DNA of 64,000 bases. Origin: Anaerobacillus alkaliphilus. Its GTDB lineage: Bacteria > Bacillota > Bacilli > Bacillales > Anaerobacillaceae. Under the pieces are notes generated by a model. The model was not told the DNA's origin. It did no database searches and saw only the letters and a list, made by a program, of their open reading frames with translations. The DNA lies in contig NZ_QOUX01000046.1 of NCBI RefSeq assembly GCF_004116265.1, positions 124,001 to 188,000 on the forward strand, in the 5' to 3' direction. The position numbers and the translations under genes are program-made. Shown here one piece after another: positions 54,928 through 63,800 of the stretch. The stretch's first letter is position 1; the number at the start of each line of letters is the position of its first letter.

Positions 54928-54953
54928 GGAGAGCTTGAATGTACAAGCTCTCC
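54928..54953 (-). terminator. Terminator of the cyd operon
   Basis: A 10-bp stem, GGAGAGCTTG/CAAGCTCTCC, followed by TTTATTG on the minus strand, 70 nt beyond the cydC stop. Confidence 0.75.
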
Positions 54954-55021
54954 CGATTAGAAAGTTGATTGTGATAAATAAAAACAACAAGAGAAAGAAC
55001 CGTTAAGCACTCAGCTCCTCT

Positions 55022-56734
55022 CTATGCATAAAACAAGCGACTTTCAATTTGCTTTAATTCATAGAAATAGCCTTTCTTATTCATTAATTGCTCATATGTA
55101 CCGGCTTCAATGATTTCTCCTGCTTCCATCACAAGGATTTGATCAAATTTCTCTAGTCCATATAAACGATGGCTGACAAAAACCATTGTATCATCGGCAT
55201 ATTCTGTAAAAATCTCATCTATAATTTGTTTTTCAGTAATTGCATCAAGTGAAGAAGTTGGCTCGTCCAATAGCCATAAATGTGAGCCTTTCAACATCGC
55301 TCTTGCGAGGGCAAGGCGCTGTTTTTCTCCACCTGAAAGATTTTCTCCTTTTTCTAAGATAAGCGAATCTAGGGACAAATTATCCAAGTACACTTTTGCT
55401 AGCACTGTTTTCATTTCCCCGTCTGACGCGCTCTCTTTAGCAATCTGCAAGTTCTCCCTTACAGTTCCATAGAAGTAGTGATTGCTCTGCAAAACAGGAT
55501 TTACCGCTTTCCAGAGTACTTCTTCATCTAGCTTCGAAAACTGCTGGCCTGCGATCCTAATCTCGCCCTGATAATCGTCATAAAATTTTAATAAAATCCC
55601 TAAAAAAGTTGATTTCCCTGAGCCACTAGGGCCAACTAGTGCTGTTTTTGAGCCAGCTGGAATTGTACAATTGACATTCTTTAACGTAGGCCGGCTTGAA
55701 CCCGGAAATTGATACGACAAGTTCTTTACTTCAATTGAAGGGATAGTATCTGTTTCAATGCTGTTATTACTATCCTTAGAATTCTCCTTTTCATTGACGA
55801 CTGAAAAAAGCCGACTGGCAGCTGTCTTACTATCAACAAAATGAATCGGAAACACAGCCATTGGAGTTGCTGTTTCAAAGACCGTCAATCCAATTAACAC
55901 GAGCATCGCTAGAAATACAGGATCAAGCTTCTGTTCGAGTATGAAAATAGCACCTAAACATACTACGAGCCATGTAGTAAACAACGCGACCCATTGTTGA
56001 AGTGCTTGGCTCGTCAAAGCCTTTTTACTACTTGCTGCTTGACAAGCTAGATACGAATTTGCAGTTCGCACTAATTGATCTTCCCTTTCTTGAAGCTTTT
56101 GATACAGCTTTAAGTCTAGAAAACCTTGCATCAGCTCGGTAGTTTCTGTAGAAAGCCGGCCTCGTACTTCACGGACGATTGTTTTCTTCTGCTTTTGAAG
56201 CTGAGCAAAAAAGAAAGGAAGGAGAAAGCCCGTCACAATTAGTCCCGAAAAAAGGACCAAGGTTATTGCGGGTGAAAATAGCAACGTAAATACGAGTGTC
56301 ACCAAAAATACCGCTACCATCACAACCGGAGGATAGTAGACTCGTAAGAAAAAGTGTTGCAAACTTTCTACATCGCCAACAATCCGAGCAAGTAAATCGC
56401 CACTTCTATAGTTATGAAAAATTGTTGCGGCATGCGGCTCAAGTTTATTAAAGAAATAGGTTCGTAATCTACTTAAAATCGTGAACGTCGCCCGATGTGA
56501 AAAATAACGTTCAGCATAGCGGCTGAGCGCTCTCATGACACTAAATAGCTTTAAAAATGCAATAGTCATTGTCAGCACATATAACGGGGGAAGCAGAGCC
56601 GCCTTCGATATCAGGTAGCCGCTATCTGCAAATAAAGCTACAGAAGAAATCGCTGCTAAAAACCCAAACAAAATCGAAAGCAGGAGATCTCTTTTTTCAC
56701 TCATGATCAGCTTGATAACCGTTCGAAGCTCCAT
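55022..56734 (-). CDS. cydC: Heterodimeric ABC exporter subunit CydC
   Basis: A 570-residue half-transporter with six membrane helices (about 15-310) and an ATPase domain (about 335-570). Walker A is ALVGPSGSGKSTFLG, the signature is NLSGGEKQRLALARAML and Walker B is LWLLDEPTSSLDA. With CydD it exports reduced thiols (cysteine, glutathione in E. coli) or binds heme, and is needed to assemble bd oxidase. Its ATG overlaps the cydD stop by one base (TAATG), so translation is coupled. Confidence 0.93.
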   Translation of the reverse strand: MELRTVIKLIMSEKRDLLLSILFGFLAAISSVALFADSGYLISKAALLPPLYVLTMTIAFLKLFSVMRALSRYAERYFSHRATFTILSRLRTYFFNKLEPHAATIFHNYRSGDLLARIVGDVESLQHFFLRVYYPPVVMVAVFLVTLVFTLLFSPAITLVLFSGLIVTGFLLPFFFAQLQKQKKTIVREVRGRLSTETTELMQGFLDLKLYQKLQEREDQLVRTANSYLACQAASSKKALTSQALQQWVALFTTWLVVCLGAIFILEQKLDPVFLAMLVLIGLTVFETATPMAVFPIHFVDSKTAASRLFSVVNEKENSKDSNNSIETDTIPSIEVKNLSYQFPGSSRPTLKNVNCTIPAGSKTALVGPSGSGKSTFLGILLKFYDDYQGEIRIAGQQFSKLDEEVLWKAVNPVLQSNHYFYGTVRENLQIAKESASDGEMKTVLAKVYLDNLSLDSLILEKGENLSGGEKQRLALARAMLKGSHLWLLDEPTSSLDAITEKQIIDEIFTEYADDTMVFVSHRLYGLEKFDQILVMEAGEIIEAGTYEQLMNKKGYFYELKQIESRLFYA

Positions 56735-58473
56735 TACCCGGTAGCCTCCTTCCCATTCCTTTGAATTTCAAACATGTTCCGATAGGTAGCGCAGCTGTTT
56801 AAAAGCTTCTGATGTGTACCTGTTGCTATTAAGCGACCTTCTTCTAAAAACAAAAGTTGATCGGCGTGTTGAATTGTGTGAAGTCGGTGGGCAACGGTAA
56901 TCACCGTTGCTGTTTTGGCTAATTCTTCAAGGGACTGCTGTAATACATGTTCTGTTCGAAGGTCAAGACCTGCTGTCGGTTCATCAAAGAATATAACCGA
57001 AGGCTTTTTTACTAAGGCTCTTGCTAAGGCAATTCGTTGCTTCTCTCCCCCTGATAATCCTCTTCCACCTTCACCTACTAATGTCTTTTCCCGATCGTCA
57101 AGCGTTTCAATTAACTCTTTCAAACCTGCCTTTTTGATTACACTTTCCCATTCGTCTTTTGATAACTGTCCTTGTTTCATCCCTATAAGAATGTTTTCTT
57201 CGATCGTTCCTGAAAACAAAAATGGTTGCTGAGAAATATAGCTAAACTGATCAAACCAACTTTCTTCCTTGTAAGCAAAAAGTGGTCTGTCATTTATCAA
57301 AATTTTCCCGCTCTCTGGAGAAAAAAGACCTGCAAGCATGTGAAGGAGCGTTGTTTTTCCCGCACCAGTCTTCCCTACAATGGCAGCATTCGTGAATGGC
57401 TCAACTGTGGCATGGACCCCTTCTAGCGAAAAAGAAGTTTCTGAATAACGAAAAGAAACATCCTCAAGTGCTATTTTAGGTGGTATTTTGCTTTCGAGCT
57501 CCAACTCTCCCCACTCTACCACCTTACTTCCTTGCTTAAGTTCATCAACAATTTTTTCGGCTGCCCCCATACTGCCACGTCCTGCGTGAAAAGCACTACC
57601 TAACTCTTTAAAAGTTGCATAAAATTCTGGAGCAAGTAAGAGCACAAAGAAAGCAGTGAAAAATGTTAGTTGCTGAAAAACAACCAGCCGCAGACCTAAT
57701 TCTAAGGCAATTAAGGCAATCCCTAGCATGGAAATAAACTCTAGCATCAATGAGGAGACGAAGGCGATTTTTAACACCTCCATCGTTGCCTCGCGATACC
57801 GAATACTACTGTCATAGATCTCCTGGTGCTGTTCTTTGGCCTTACCGAAAAACTTTAATGTCACTAAGCCTTGGAGAATATCAAGAAACTTCCCTGAAAA
57901 AAGTGTGAGTTTCTCCATCTGCTCTTCTGCTTTCTTTTTTGAAGAACGTCCGATTAAGATCATTAAAAGCGGAATAAAAGGAGCAGTCACGAGAAGTATC
58001 GTTGCCGAAATCCAATTGTACCAAAAGACCGTAGCTAGTACGATTAATGGAACAATACTGGTTACGATGCGTTGAGGATAATATGTACTAAAGTAGGGAT
58101 CGATTTCATCGACACAATCTAAAATGACGCTAACCCTCTTCCCTGCTAGCCCTTCGCGTGAAGCTTGCAATGGGTAGTTTCGATAATATAACAAAAGATT
58201 GTTCCGAAATTCTCTTTTTGCTACGACCGCCATATGGAGACCAATTCGGCCAGTTGCATACGTGAGACTAGCCCGAGCCGAAAAGGCTAGTAGAAGTCCA
58301 AGCAAAAATGGGATAACCTCAAGTAGCGTTGCAGCTTGTAGAAAAAGGGCATCGACAGTGGACACTATAAAATATGCTTGAGCAACAATAACAATTCCAC
58401 TAGCAATCGAAGTGAACAAAAGTAGATGCCGAGACTTTTTTTGTTTTTGAACCATTTCTTTCAGCTGCTTCAT
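56734..58473 (-). CDS. cydD: Heterodimeric ABC exporter subunit CydD
   Basis: A 579-residue partner of CydC. Six membrane helices occupy about residues 20-310. ATPase motifs: AAIVGKTGAGKTTLLHML (Walker A), GLSGGEKQRIALARALV (signature) and VIFFDEPTAGLDLRT (Walker B). The gene begins 30 nt after cydB, in one operon with the oxidase it helps to mature. Confidence 0.93.
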   Translation of the reverse strand: MKQLKEMVQKQKKSRHLLLFTSIASGIVIVAQAYFIVSTVDALFLQAATLLEVIPFLLGLLLAFSARASLTYATGRIGLHMAVVAKREFRNNLLLYYRNYPLQASREGLAGKRVSVILDCVDEIDPYFSTYYPQRIVTSIVPLIVLATVFWYNWISATILLVTAPFIPLLMILIGRSSKKKAEEQMEKLTLFSGKFLDILQGLVTLKFFGKAKEQHQEIYDSSIRYREATMEVLKIAFVSSLMLEFISMLGIALIALELGLRLVVFQQLTFFTAFFVLLLAPEFYATFKELGSAFHAGRGSMGAAEKIVDELKQGSKVVEWGELELESKIPPKIALEDVSFRYSETSFSLEGVHATVEPFTNAAIVGKTGAGKTTLLHMLAGLFSPESGKILINDRPLFAYKEESWFDQFSYISQQPFLFSGTIEENILIGMKQGQLSKDEWESVIKKAGLKELIETLDDREKTLVGEGGRGLSGGEKQRIALARALVKKPSVIFFDEPTAGLDLRTEHVLQQSLEELAKTATVITVAHRLHTIQHADQLLFLEEGRLIATGTHQKLLNSCATYRNMFEIQRNGKEATG

Positions 58474-58503
58474 GACAATTCTCCTGCCCTTGTAAAATAC
58501 AAA

Positions 58504-59532
58504 TTATTTTTCACTAGACAAATACCGTTTATCTTTAAGAAATAAGCGCCAAAACCATATAAACAACGGCAATAAGATGGCCATTCCAATCGCATAACCA
58601 ATGGTAAGCGAATAAAACATTGTCAAATTCGTCAAAGCATCATATATGGTTAGATACGGATATACAAGATAAGGCATATGTGCCGAACCGTAAGCCAAAC
58701 TTGCAAGCGCATATTGACCGATAATTAAGACAAAGGCCACACGTGGCTGACCAATTCGACCTTTTTTCGATGGCCACCAGAGCGCACTATATCCGATTGT
58801 GTAAGCAAACATACTCAAGGCAAACAATTCCCACTCACGTGCCATATTCTCAACCATCCACATTGCTTGTGGTATTAATGTTAATGTTGCCGCTACGGCA
58901 AAACTCAACATAATTGGCCCAAAGATAATAGCATTTTTTCGGTACACTTCATACGTTTCCATTGAATTCGCTTCACTAGCATAGTCACTTAAAAATAGGG
59001 AAGATAAAAACAATTGGCTCGCTAAACCGAAACCTATATGAGCGTATAACGTAGGGCTTGTCAGCAGTTCATTGTATAAGATGTAGTGTCGATCGCCAAC
59101 AACTTCAAAAAATCCACCGATAATAATTGGCAAGACACTAAGCATCAATGCTGGAATTAATAAGCCAGTTATTCCTGAAACATAACGAAGCAACTTTACA
59201 TATTTTCTTACCGTATACGAATAGACCATAAAAGCACTTCGGATTGTTAATAGGAATAAGACGAAGCTGACAGGTACAATTAATAATGAACCCATGGCAA
59301 AAGCAGCTCCGGGAAAAAAGCCGACAAGAGCGACAACGAACAAAACAAGAAATACATTCGTTACTTCCCAAGATGGTGATAAAAAAAGATTTGCAAAATT
59401 GGCTGCTGTCGTATCTTTCTTTTCATAATAATACATCGACCAAAAACCGGTACCAAAATCAACCGCACCACCTAACGCATATAGAAACAAAAACAGCCAA
59501 ATAATCATGATCCCAATGTATGCTTCATTCAA
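58504..59532 (-). CDS. cydB: Cytochrome bd-type quinol oxidase subunit II
   Basis: A 342-residue membrane protein with about nine helices. The N-terminal LYALGGAVDFGTGFWSMYYY and following SPSWEVTNVFLVLFVVALVG are CydB-like; overall it is nearest to the YthB/CioB branch. It partners CydA in the terminal oxidase that reduces O2 to water with quinol electrons without proton pumping. It lies 15 nt after cydA. Confidence 0.92.
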   Translation of the reverse strand: MNEAYIGIMIIWLFLFLYALGGAVDFGTGFWSMYYYEKKDTTAANFANLFLSPSWEVTNVFLVLFVVALVGFFPGAAFAMGSLLIVPVSFVLFLLTIRSAFMVYSYTVRKYVKLLRYVSGITGLLIPALMLSVLPIIIGGFFEVVGDRHYILYNELLTSPTLYAHIGFGLASQLFLSSLFLSDYASEANSMETYEVYRKNAIIFGPIMLSFAVAATLTLIPQAMWMVENMAREWELFALSMFAYTIGYSALWWPSKKGRIGQPRVAFVLIIGQYALASLAYGSAHMPYLVYPYLTIYDALTNLTMFYSLTIGYAIGMAILLPLFIWFWRLFLKDKRYLSSEK

Positions 59533-59547
59533 GTAAATCCCCCCAAT

Positions 59548-60882
59548 CTAGACTGACGTTGTCGTTTCATATTCTTTTGATAAAGGATTGCGCTGAAAAT
59601 AAAACCTCATGACAAGCCCTGTAAGCACTAACAAGAACAAATATAAACTAATAAATAGAACAAAAATAAACCCTAGATTTCCTGATTGTGTCGCAGCCTC
59701 TGCCGTTCGCTGAAATCCAATAATTGTCCACGGCTGTCTGCCAATACAAGCAAAAATCCAGCCTGTTTCCAACCCAATCATCGCAAGCGGCCCACTGATA
59801 AGTAGTACAGCTAATAGCCATTGCGGATAAGGTTTCTTTCGAAAAATTAGCCGGTAAGCTATCGCTCCAAATGATACTGCAATTAATAATGACCCTATTC
59901 CAACCATAATATTAAAGAGCGTGTGCACAAACAGTGGCGGCCACTCGTCGCGCGGAAACTCATTTAATCCAATCACAACTCCATCAGTTGAACCAGTTGC
60001 GAGCCAACTAAGTAGACCTGGGAGTTCCAAACCACCAACAACACGATTTGCTTCTGGATCAGGAATTCCGAAAATTGCTAGCGGAGCATTTGATTGAGTT
60101 TCAAACAACCCTTCTGCTGCTGCTAGTTTTACAGGAGTGTTATTGTGCAATCCAACCGCGGAGCTATGACCACTGGTTCCTGTCCATAATGCCGTTGCCG
60201 CACCAAAGATCAGGGCAAGCATTAACCCTTTCCGGTAATACCTCTCCTCTTTTTCTTTCAGATTTCCTTTTAACAAACGATATGCCGCTACGGAAACAAC
60301 GACAAAAGCCGTCGCCATGTAAGCGCTACTTACCACATGCTTAGCGGTATAACTAAAAGCAGGATTTAGGACCGCTTGCCATGGCTGGATATTAACAAAT
60401 TGTCCATCAACAAAGTCAAAACCCCTAGGTGTATTCATCCAAGCCTGAACATTTGTAATTAATACCGCTGATGCTGTTGCGCCAAGAGCAACGAAAAAGA
60501 CGCTAATTAACCGCATCGTCTGCGAAAGGCGGTCTGCCGCGTAAACATAAATTGATAAAAATAAAGCCTCAAGAAAAAAAGCAAAGATCTCAATCGCAAA
60601 TGGTAACGCAATCACTTGTCCAACGACCTCAATGAACCCTGGCCATAATAAAGAGAGCATAACCCCAACAATTGTCCCCGAGGGAATTGCTACACCTAGT
60701 AAAATCGCAACCCCCTTTGTCCAACGCTTAGCTAATATTGCATAATCGTTGTCCTTCGTTACTACTCGAAGAACTTCTGCCAGTAAAATTAGAAACGTCA
60801 GTCCAACTCCCAAAGTAGCAAAGATAATATGAAATGCTAGAGACGAACCAAAAAGTGTCCTCGCTAATAAAACGTTATCCAT
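59548..60882 (-). CDS. cydA: Cytochrome bd-type quinol oxidase subunit I
   Basis: A 444-residue heme-binding subunit. ATG at 60882 gives MDNVLLARTLFGSSLAFHII, in which His18 is the b595 ligand; AAGG lies just upstream. A second heme ligand is the His in YTAKHVVSSAYMATA, the b558 Met lies in VHTLFNIMVGIG, and IGRQPWTIIGFQRT is the quinol-side GRQPW motif. The short loop between helices 6 and 7 and the overall sequence suggest the YthA/CioA (short Q-loop) branch. A frame extends 59 codons upstream but lacks a signal for its start. It is the first gene of cydABDC and works at high affinity for oxygen. Confidence 0.93.
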   Translation of the reverse strand: MDNVLLARTLFGSSLAFHIIFATLGVGLTFLILLAEVLRVVTKDNDYAILAKRWTKGVAILLGVAIPSGTIVGVMLSLLWPGFIEVVGQVIALPFAIEIFAFFLEALFLSIYVYAADRLSQTMRLISVFFVALGATASAVLITNVQAWMNTPRGFDFVDGQFVNIQPWQAVLNPAFSYTAKHVVSSAYMATAFVVVSVAAYRLLKGNLKEKEERYYRKGLMLALIFGAATALWTGTSGHSSAVGLHNNTPVKLAAAEGLFETQSNAPLAIFGIPDPEANRVVGGLELPGLLSWLATGSTDGVVIGLNEFPRDEWPPLFVHTLFNIMVGIGSLLIAVSFGAIAYRLIFRKKPYPQWLLAVLLISGPLAMIGLETGWIFACIGRQPWTIIGFQRTAEAATQSGNLGFIFVLFISLYLFLLVLTGLVMRFYFQRNPLSKEYETTTSV

Positions 60883-61152
60883 TCTAACCTTCCTCTCACA
60901 CTCATGTTCTAACTTTATTGTCTTTAAAAGAGGTTGAATTATACAAGCTTGTAAAAAAAATGAAATAACGAATGGTCCAACAAGTAAAAAAGGTACAAAT
61001 AGAAAAAGGCTGAACTCAAAAAGTCTTTTATATAACCTTTTAAGCCCAGCCTGTACCATTGACCGATATTCATTTTTGATCTCATATATCTATGAAATAC
61101 CTGTACATCTCAACAATTTTACTTTATAGTAGAAATTCAAGTAGGTGATACC

Positions 61153-61746
61153 ATGATTACATTTGATACTAACTATAAACAAATTTTAACCAATGCTTGT
61201 CTCCATTGTAGAGATCCATATTTTCTACCAGCAAATCCAACATTCATTCATGCGGGTTGCTGTAGCTATAGTCCTGTTTTAGGTTTATTTGAAATTTATC
61301 AGATGATTAAAGATGGAAATAGAGAGTACTTTATAAATACAATCTATAACCACAAAGCAGCTACGATTAAGCCTTACGAAATTATTATTCATGCTAATGT
61401 ACATCCGCAGTTTGATCAACTTAGCCTTAATCATCTTTCTCACATAGAAAAAGCAGACATTCGCCTTCAATACTCGGTATGCCAGTTCTTTGAACCACAA
61501 AAAGGCTGTGGACTTCCTGGGAACTATAAAAATACCACGTGTCGATCATTTATCTGTCTATCAGTTGAAGATCAGTTAGATGAGCAAAGAAAAAGTCAAT
61601 TAAAGAAATGGAATACACTTATTTATCAAGAAGTGAAAACCTTTGTTAAACAACATCGAAAAGCCTTACAATCATTTGGTATGAACCTGCAAACTGATGT
61701 TCAATCGGTATTAAATTACCTTGAGGTTGAAGGTAGTAAAAATTAA
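61153..61746 (+). CDS. Hypothetical cysteine-rich protein, 197 aa
   Basis: A cytoplasmic protein with eight cysteines in a metal-binding pattern: C16 and C19 (NACLHCRDP), C36-C37 (HAGCCSYSP), C110, C119, C130 and C135 (SVCQFF, KGCGLPG, TTCRSFICL). This could bind zinc or an Fe-S cluster. Not recognised. AGTAGGTG precedes the ATG. It is divergent from the cyd operon; a link to respiration is only positional. Confidence 0.6.
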   Translation: MITFDTNYKQILTNACLHCRDPYFLPANPTFIHAGCCSYSPVLGLFEIYQMIKDGNREYFINTIYNHKAATIKPYEIIIHANVHPQFDQLSLNHLSHIEKADIRLQYSVCQFFEPQKGCGLPGNYKNTTCRSFICLSVEDQLDEQRKSQLKKWNTLIYQEVKTFVKQHRKALQSFGMNLQTDVQSVLNYLEVEGSKN

Positions 61747-61799
61747 CTGAAATATGACTGAAATATATAGTTCAAATTTTTGAAGGGAATGATGATCGA

Positions 61800-62126
61800 T
61801 TGTACAAGATTGGCGATAAAATTATTGCGCATTTTCAGGACGAGCTAAAAGAAGCTGAAATTGTTAAAACAGAAAAAATTTACCGTGAAACAGATGAACA
61901 AGGAGAGTTCGTCGAAAGTGGACTTACCATACTCGAGGAAGCCATTTCATCGATACCACTCCCTTATGAATTTCATGATGATATCTTAATTGTTCATTAC
62001 CCAGAGAGTAAACTAGAAGAAAATAAAGATGAAAACAAAGTCATCTATCGTTGTAGAGATGCAGCATATACGTTACAAATAGATGATTATCAGATTATCG
62101 TAAGTGAAGATCAACTAAATAAGTAA
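61800..62126 (+). CDS. Hypothetical acidic protein, 108 aa
   Basis: Starts at TTG (YKIGDKIIAHFQDELKEAEI follows) after AAGGGA, and ends SEDQLNK. Beta-strand-rich, acidic, no membrane segment. The family is unknown. It follows the Cys-rich gene by 53 nt on the same strand and ends in a terminator. Confidence 0.55.
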   Translation: MYKIGDKIIAHFQDELKEAEIVKTEKIYRETDEQGEFVESGLTILEEAISSIPLPYEFHDDILIVHYPESKLEENKDENKVIYRCRDAAYTLQIDDYQIIVSEDQLNK

Positions 62127-62137
62127 ATTACTTTTAG

Positions 62138-62168
62138 AAGGAATCTGTTAGTAGGATTCCTTTTTTTT
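62138..62168 (+). terminator. Terminator after the 108-aa gene
   Basis: AAGGAATC/GATTCCTT with a 9-nt loop followed by TTTTTTT. Confidence 0.85.
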
Positions 62169-62176
62169 GTAAAAAA

Positions 62177-62196
62177 ACAGCCACGATTATGGCTGT
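62177..62196 (-). terminator. Additional minus-strand terminator
   Basis: ACAGCC/GGCTGT hairpin followed on the minus strand by TTTTTTAC. It lies beyond a short open stretch (62210-62275) that has no start codon and may be the tail of a decayed gene. Confidence 0.6.
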
Positions 62197-62309
62197 CTAA
62201 CATTTGATATTATGATACCTTTTCTTGTGGCTTTTGGTCTTCTACTTTTGCAATTTTAAACCTCTTCTTTGTATTTTATTTCGTCTAACGAAAAGGTTTT
62301 TTATATAAC

Positions 62310-62344
62310 AAGAAAGGAACCCATGTAAATGGATTCCCTTCTTT
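62310..62344 (-). terminator. Terminator of the DUF1292 gene
   Basis: An imperfect long stem, AAGAAAGGAACCCAT with ATGGATTCCCTTCTT, directly after the stop codon. Confidence 0.75.
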
Positions 62345-62346
62345 GT

Positions 62347-62625
62347 TTATTCTTCTTGTTCTAACTCCTCTAGGTATGAATTAAATTTAGCTTCCACTTC
62401 TGGCCACTCATTTTCATCAATCTCATCGTAAAAGAGTGTACCCTCTTCGTCTTCGGTATACGTAAATCCTATAATTTCAGGTTCAGTTTCTTCCCTATTT
62501 AATTCCTCGCTTAAGGCAGCTAGTAAATAGTGCTTATCATTTAACTCACAAGTATAAATAACTTCATACTTTTCCTCACTACCTTCATCACCAAAAAGCA
62601 ACTCTTCACCAATTTCAACAGCCAT
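62347..62625 (-). CDS. DUF1292 protein
   Basis: A 92-residue very acidic protein of the DUF1292 (YrzB-like) family: EKYEVIYTCELNDKHYLLAA followed by a family-typical EIIGFTYTEDEEGTLFYDEI and WPEVEAKFNSYLEEL. Function unknown. GGAGGGATAAAC precedes the ATG. Confidence 0.8.
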   Translation of the reverse strand: MAVEIGEELLFGDEGSEEKYEVIYTCELNDKHYLLAALSEELNREETEPEIIGFTYTEDEEGTLFYDEIDENEWPEVEAKFNSYLEELEQEE

Positions 62626-62690
62626 GTTTATCCCTCCTAATGACAGTAGTATATCCTCTTACTCAATCCAAAAAACAACTTTTACGTTAA

Positions 62691-63392
62691 TTAAATACTA
62701 AATTCTTTAAAACTATAGATCGTCTTGAATGGCTGATCGTTTGTTTCAGGCTTTCGTTGGCGATAATTAAACCAAATACTATTCCAGCCAGCCTTAATCG
62801 GTGGTACTACATCATTTCTCCATGAGTCCCCTACATAATAACAATGCTCTGGTTTTATTTTAAGAGTACTAGTTACATGAATAAAGATATTCGGATCAGG
62901 TTTTGCGATCCCGACTGCATCTGAAACAAAAATTAACTCTTCAGGTATGTACTTATCAAGTTCTAGAGACTTTATCTTTTTCCACTGATGTTCAACTGGA
63001 CCATTAGTAATCAGTCCAACCATGTAACCATTCTCTCTTAAGGTATGAAAAGCCTCAAGAAAGCCATCAATAACTTGTATATGCCCTTGCCTACTCTCAT
63101 AGTGTTCTTGAATTTGCAACGCTTGGTGCGACGTTAGCTCATGTCCGAATTCATTGAAGGCAAGAACTAGTCTATTGACCCTTAGTTCTTCTAATGTAAT
63201 TACATCATTACAATATTGGTTCCAAAGTATATCACTGAACTGTCGAGAACGTTTGAAGATGTCTTCATACTTTAAGTCCTCCGGAAACTCCTCTAGAAAT
63301 TTAATTGCATCGTTAAATGGTTGCAGTTGATCATAAATAGTATCATCTAGATCAAAAAAAACAGCTCTCTTTATTTCTGTTGTTTGTACCAT
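62691..63392 (-). CDS. HAD-superfamily phosphatase
   Basis: A 233-residue HAD-IA hydrolase. Motif I is AVFFDLDDTIYD (nucleophile Asp14, acid Asp16), motif II GLITNG, motif III the Lys of GIAKPDPNIF and motif IV YVGDSWRNDV. A helical cap lies between motifs I and II. A small phosphorylated metabolite is the likely substrate; it cannot be named. TGGAGA precedes the ATG. Confidence 0.88.
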   Translation of the reverse strand: MVQTTEIKRAVFFDLDDTIYDQLQPFNDAIKFLEEFPEDLKYEDIFKRSRQFSDILWNQYCNDVITLEELRVNRLVLAFNEFGHELTSHQALQIQEHYESRQGHIQVIDGFLEAFHTLRENGYMVGLITNGPVEHQWKKIKSLELDKYIPEELIFVSDAVGIAKPDPNIFIHVTSTLKIKPEHCYYVGDSWRNDVVPPIKAGWNSIWFNYRQRKPETNDQPFKTIYSFKEFSI

Positions 63393-63561
63393 GAGATTTT
63401 CTCCAGTTGTTTTATTTAGTTGCCAAAGGCTACACCTTATAATACCATACTCATTTATTACATTTTAATAGAACAACATTTCAATTCGAGGGCTGTTTTT
63501 TTAAACTAACGTAAACAGTATAGGTTGATTGCATAAATAAAGGATATCTTAACTAGGTTAA

Positions 63562-63673
63562 TGAATTTCATAATTCCAAAATCTCGCCACGAAGATACCA
63601 TATCTAGTTTCGCTAAACTTTTCGCAACTATATATGGTTTTGGGTGGATCGTTTTTGGTAATTATGAAATTCA
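63562..63673. repeat. 14-bp perfect inverted repeat with 84-nt spacing
   Basis: TGAATTTCATAATT (63562-63575) and AATTATGAAATTCA (63660-63673) are exact complements in an otherwise gene-free 400-bp region. A 47-codon frame (63561-63704) runs through but has no good ribosome binding site. Confidence 0.6.
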
Positions 63674-63714
63674 CTCAGGTAAAAAAACTAATTTCTTAAA
63701 ATAAGAAATAGTAG

Positions 63715-63743
63715 TTGCTATTTTTAGATTAACCTTATATAAT
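63715..63743 (+). promoter_or_regulatory. Sigma-A-type promoter of the YceI gene
   Basis: TTGCTA (63715-63720), 17-nt spacer, TATAAT (63738-63743), 57 nt before the ATG. Confidence 0.75.
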
Positions 63744-63744
63744 T

Positions 63745-63775
63745 ATCTTGAATTAAGTTATCTTGAATTTAAGAT
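63745..63775. promoter_or_regulatory. Tandem operator, MarR/MhqR-like
   Basis: ATCTTGAATT occurs at 63745 and again at 63760 (15-bp period). The second copy extends to the near-palindrome ATCTTGAATTTAAGAT. Placed just after the -10 box, it would block transcription when bound. The form recalls MarR-family sites such as the MhqR operator; the regulator is inferred. Confidence 0.55.
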
Positions 63776-63800
63776 TTATTATTTAAGGGGGATTTTTAAA

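Noticed and set aside
60883-61059. Upstream 59-codon extension of cydA
   Set aside because: The family start MDNVLLARTLFG with His18 fits the internal ATG, which has a ribosome binding site; the extension has none.
63561-63704. 47-residue protein frame upstream of yceI
   Set aside because: Weak ribosome binding site, and the frame runs through an inverted repeat; coding signal is not convincing.
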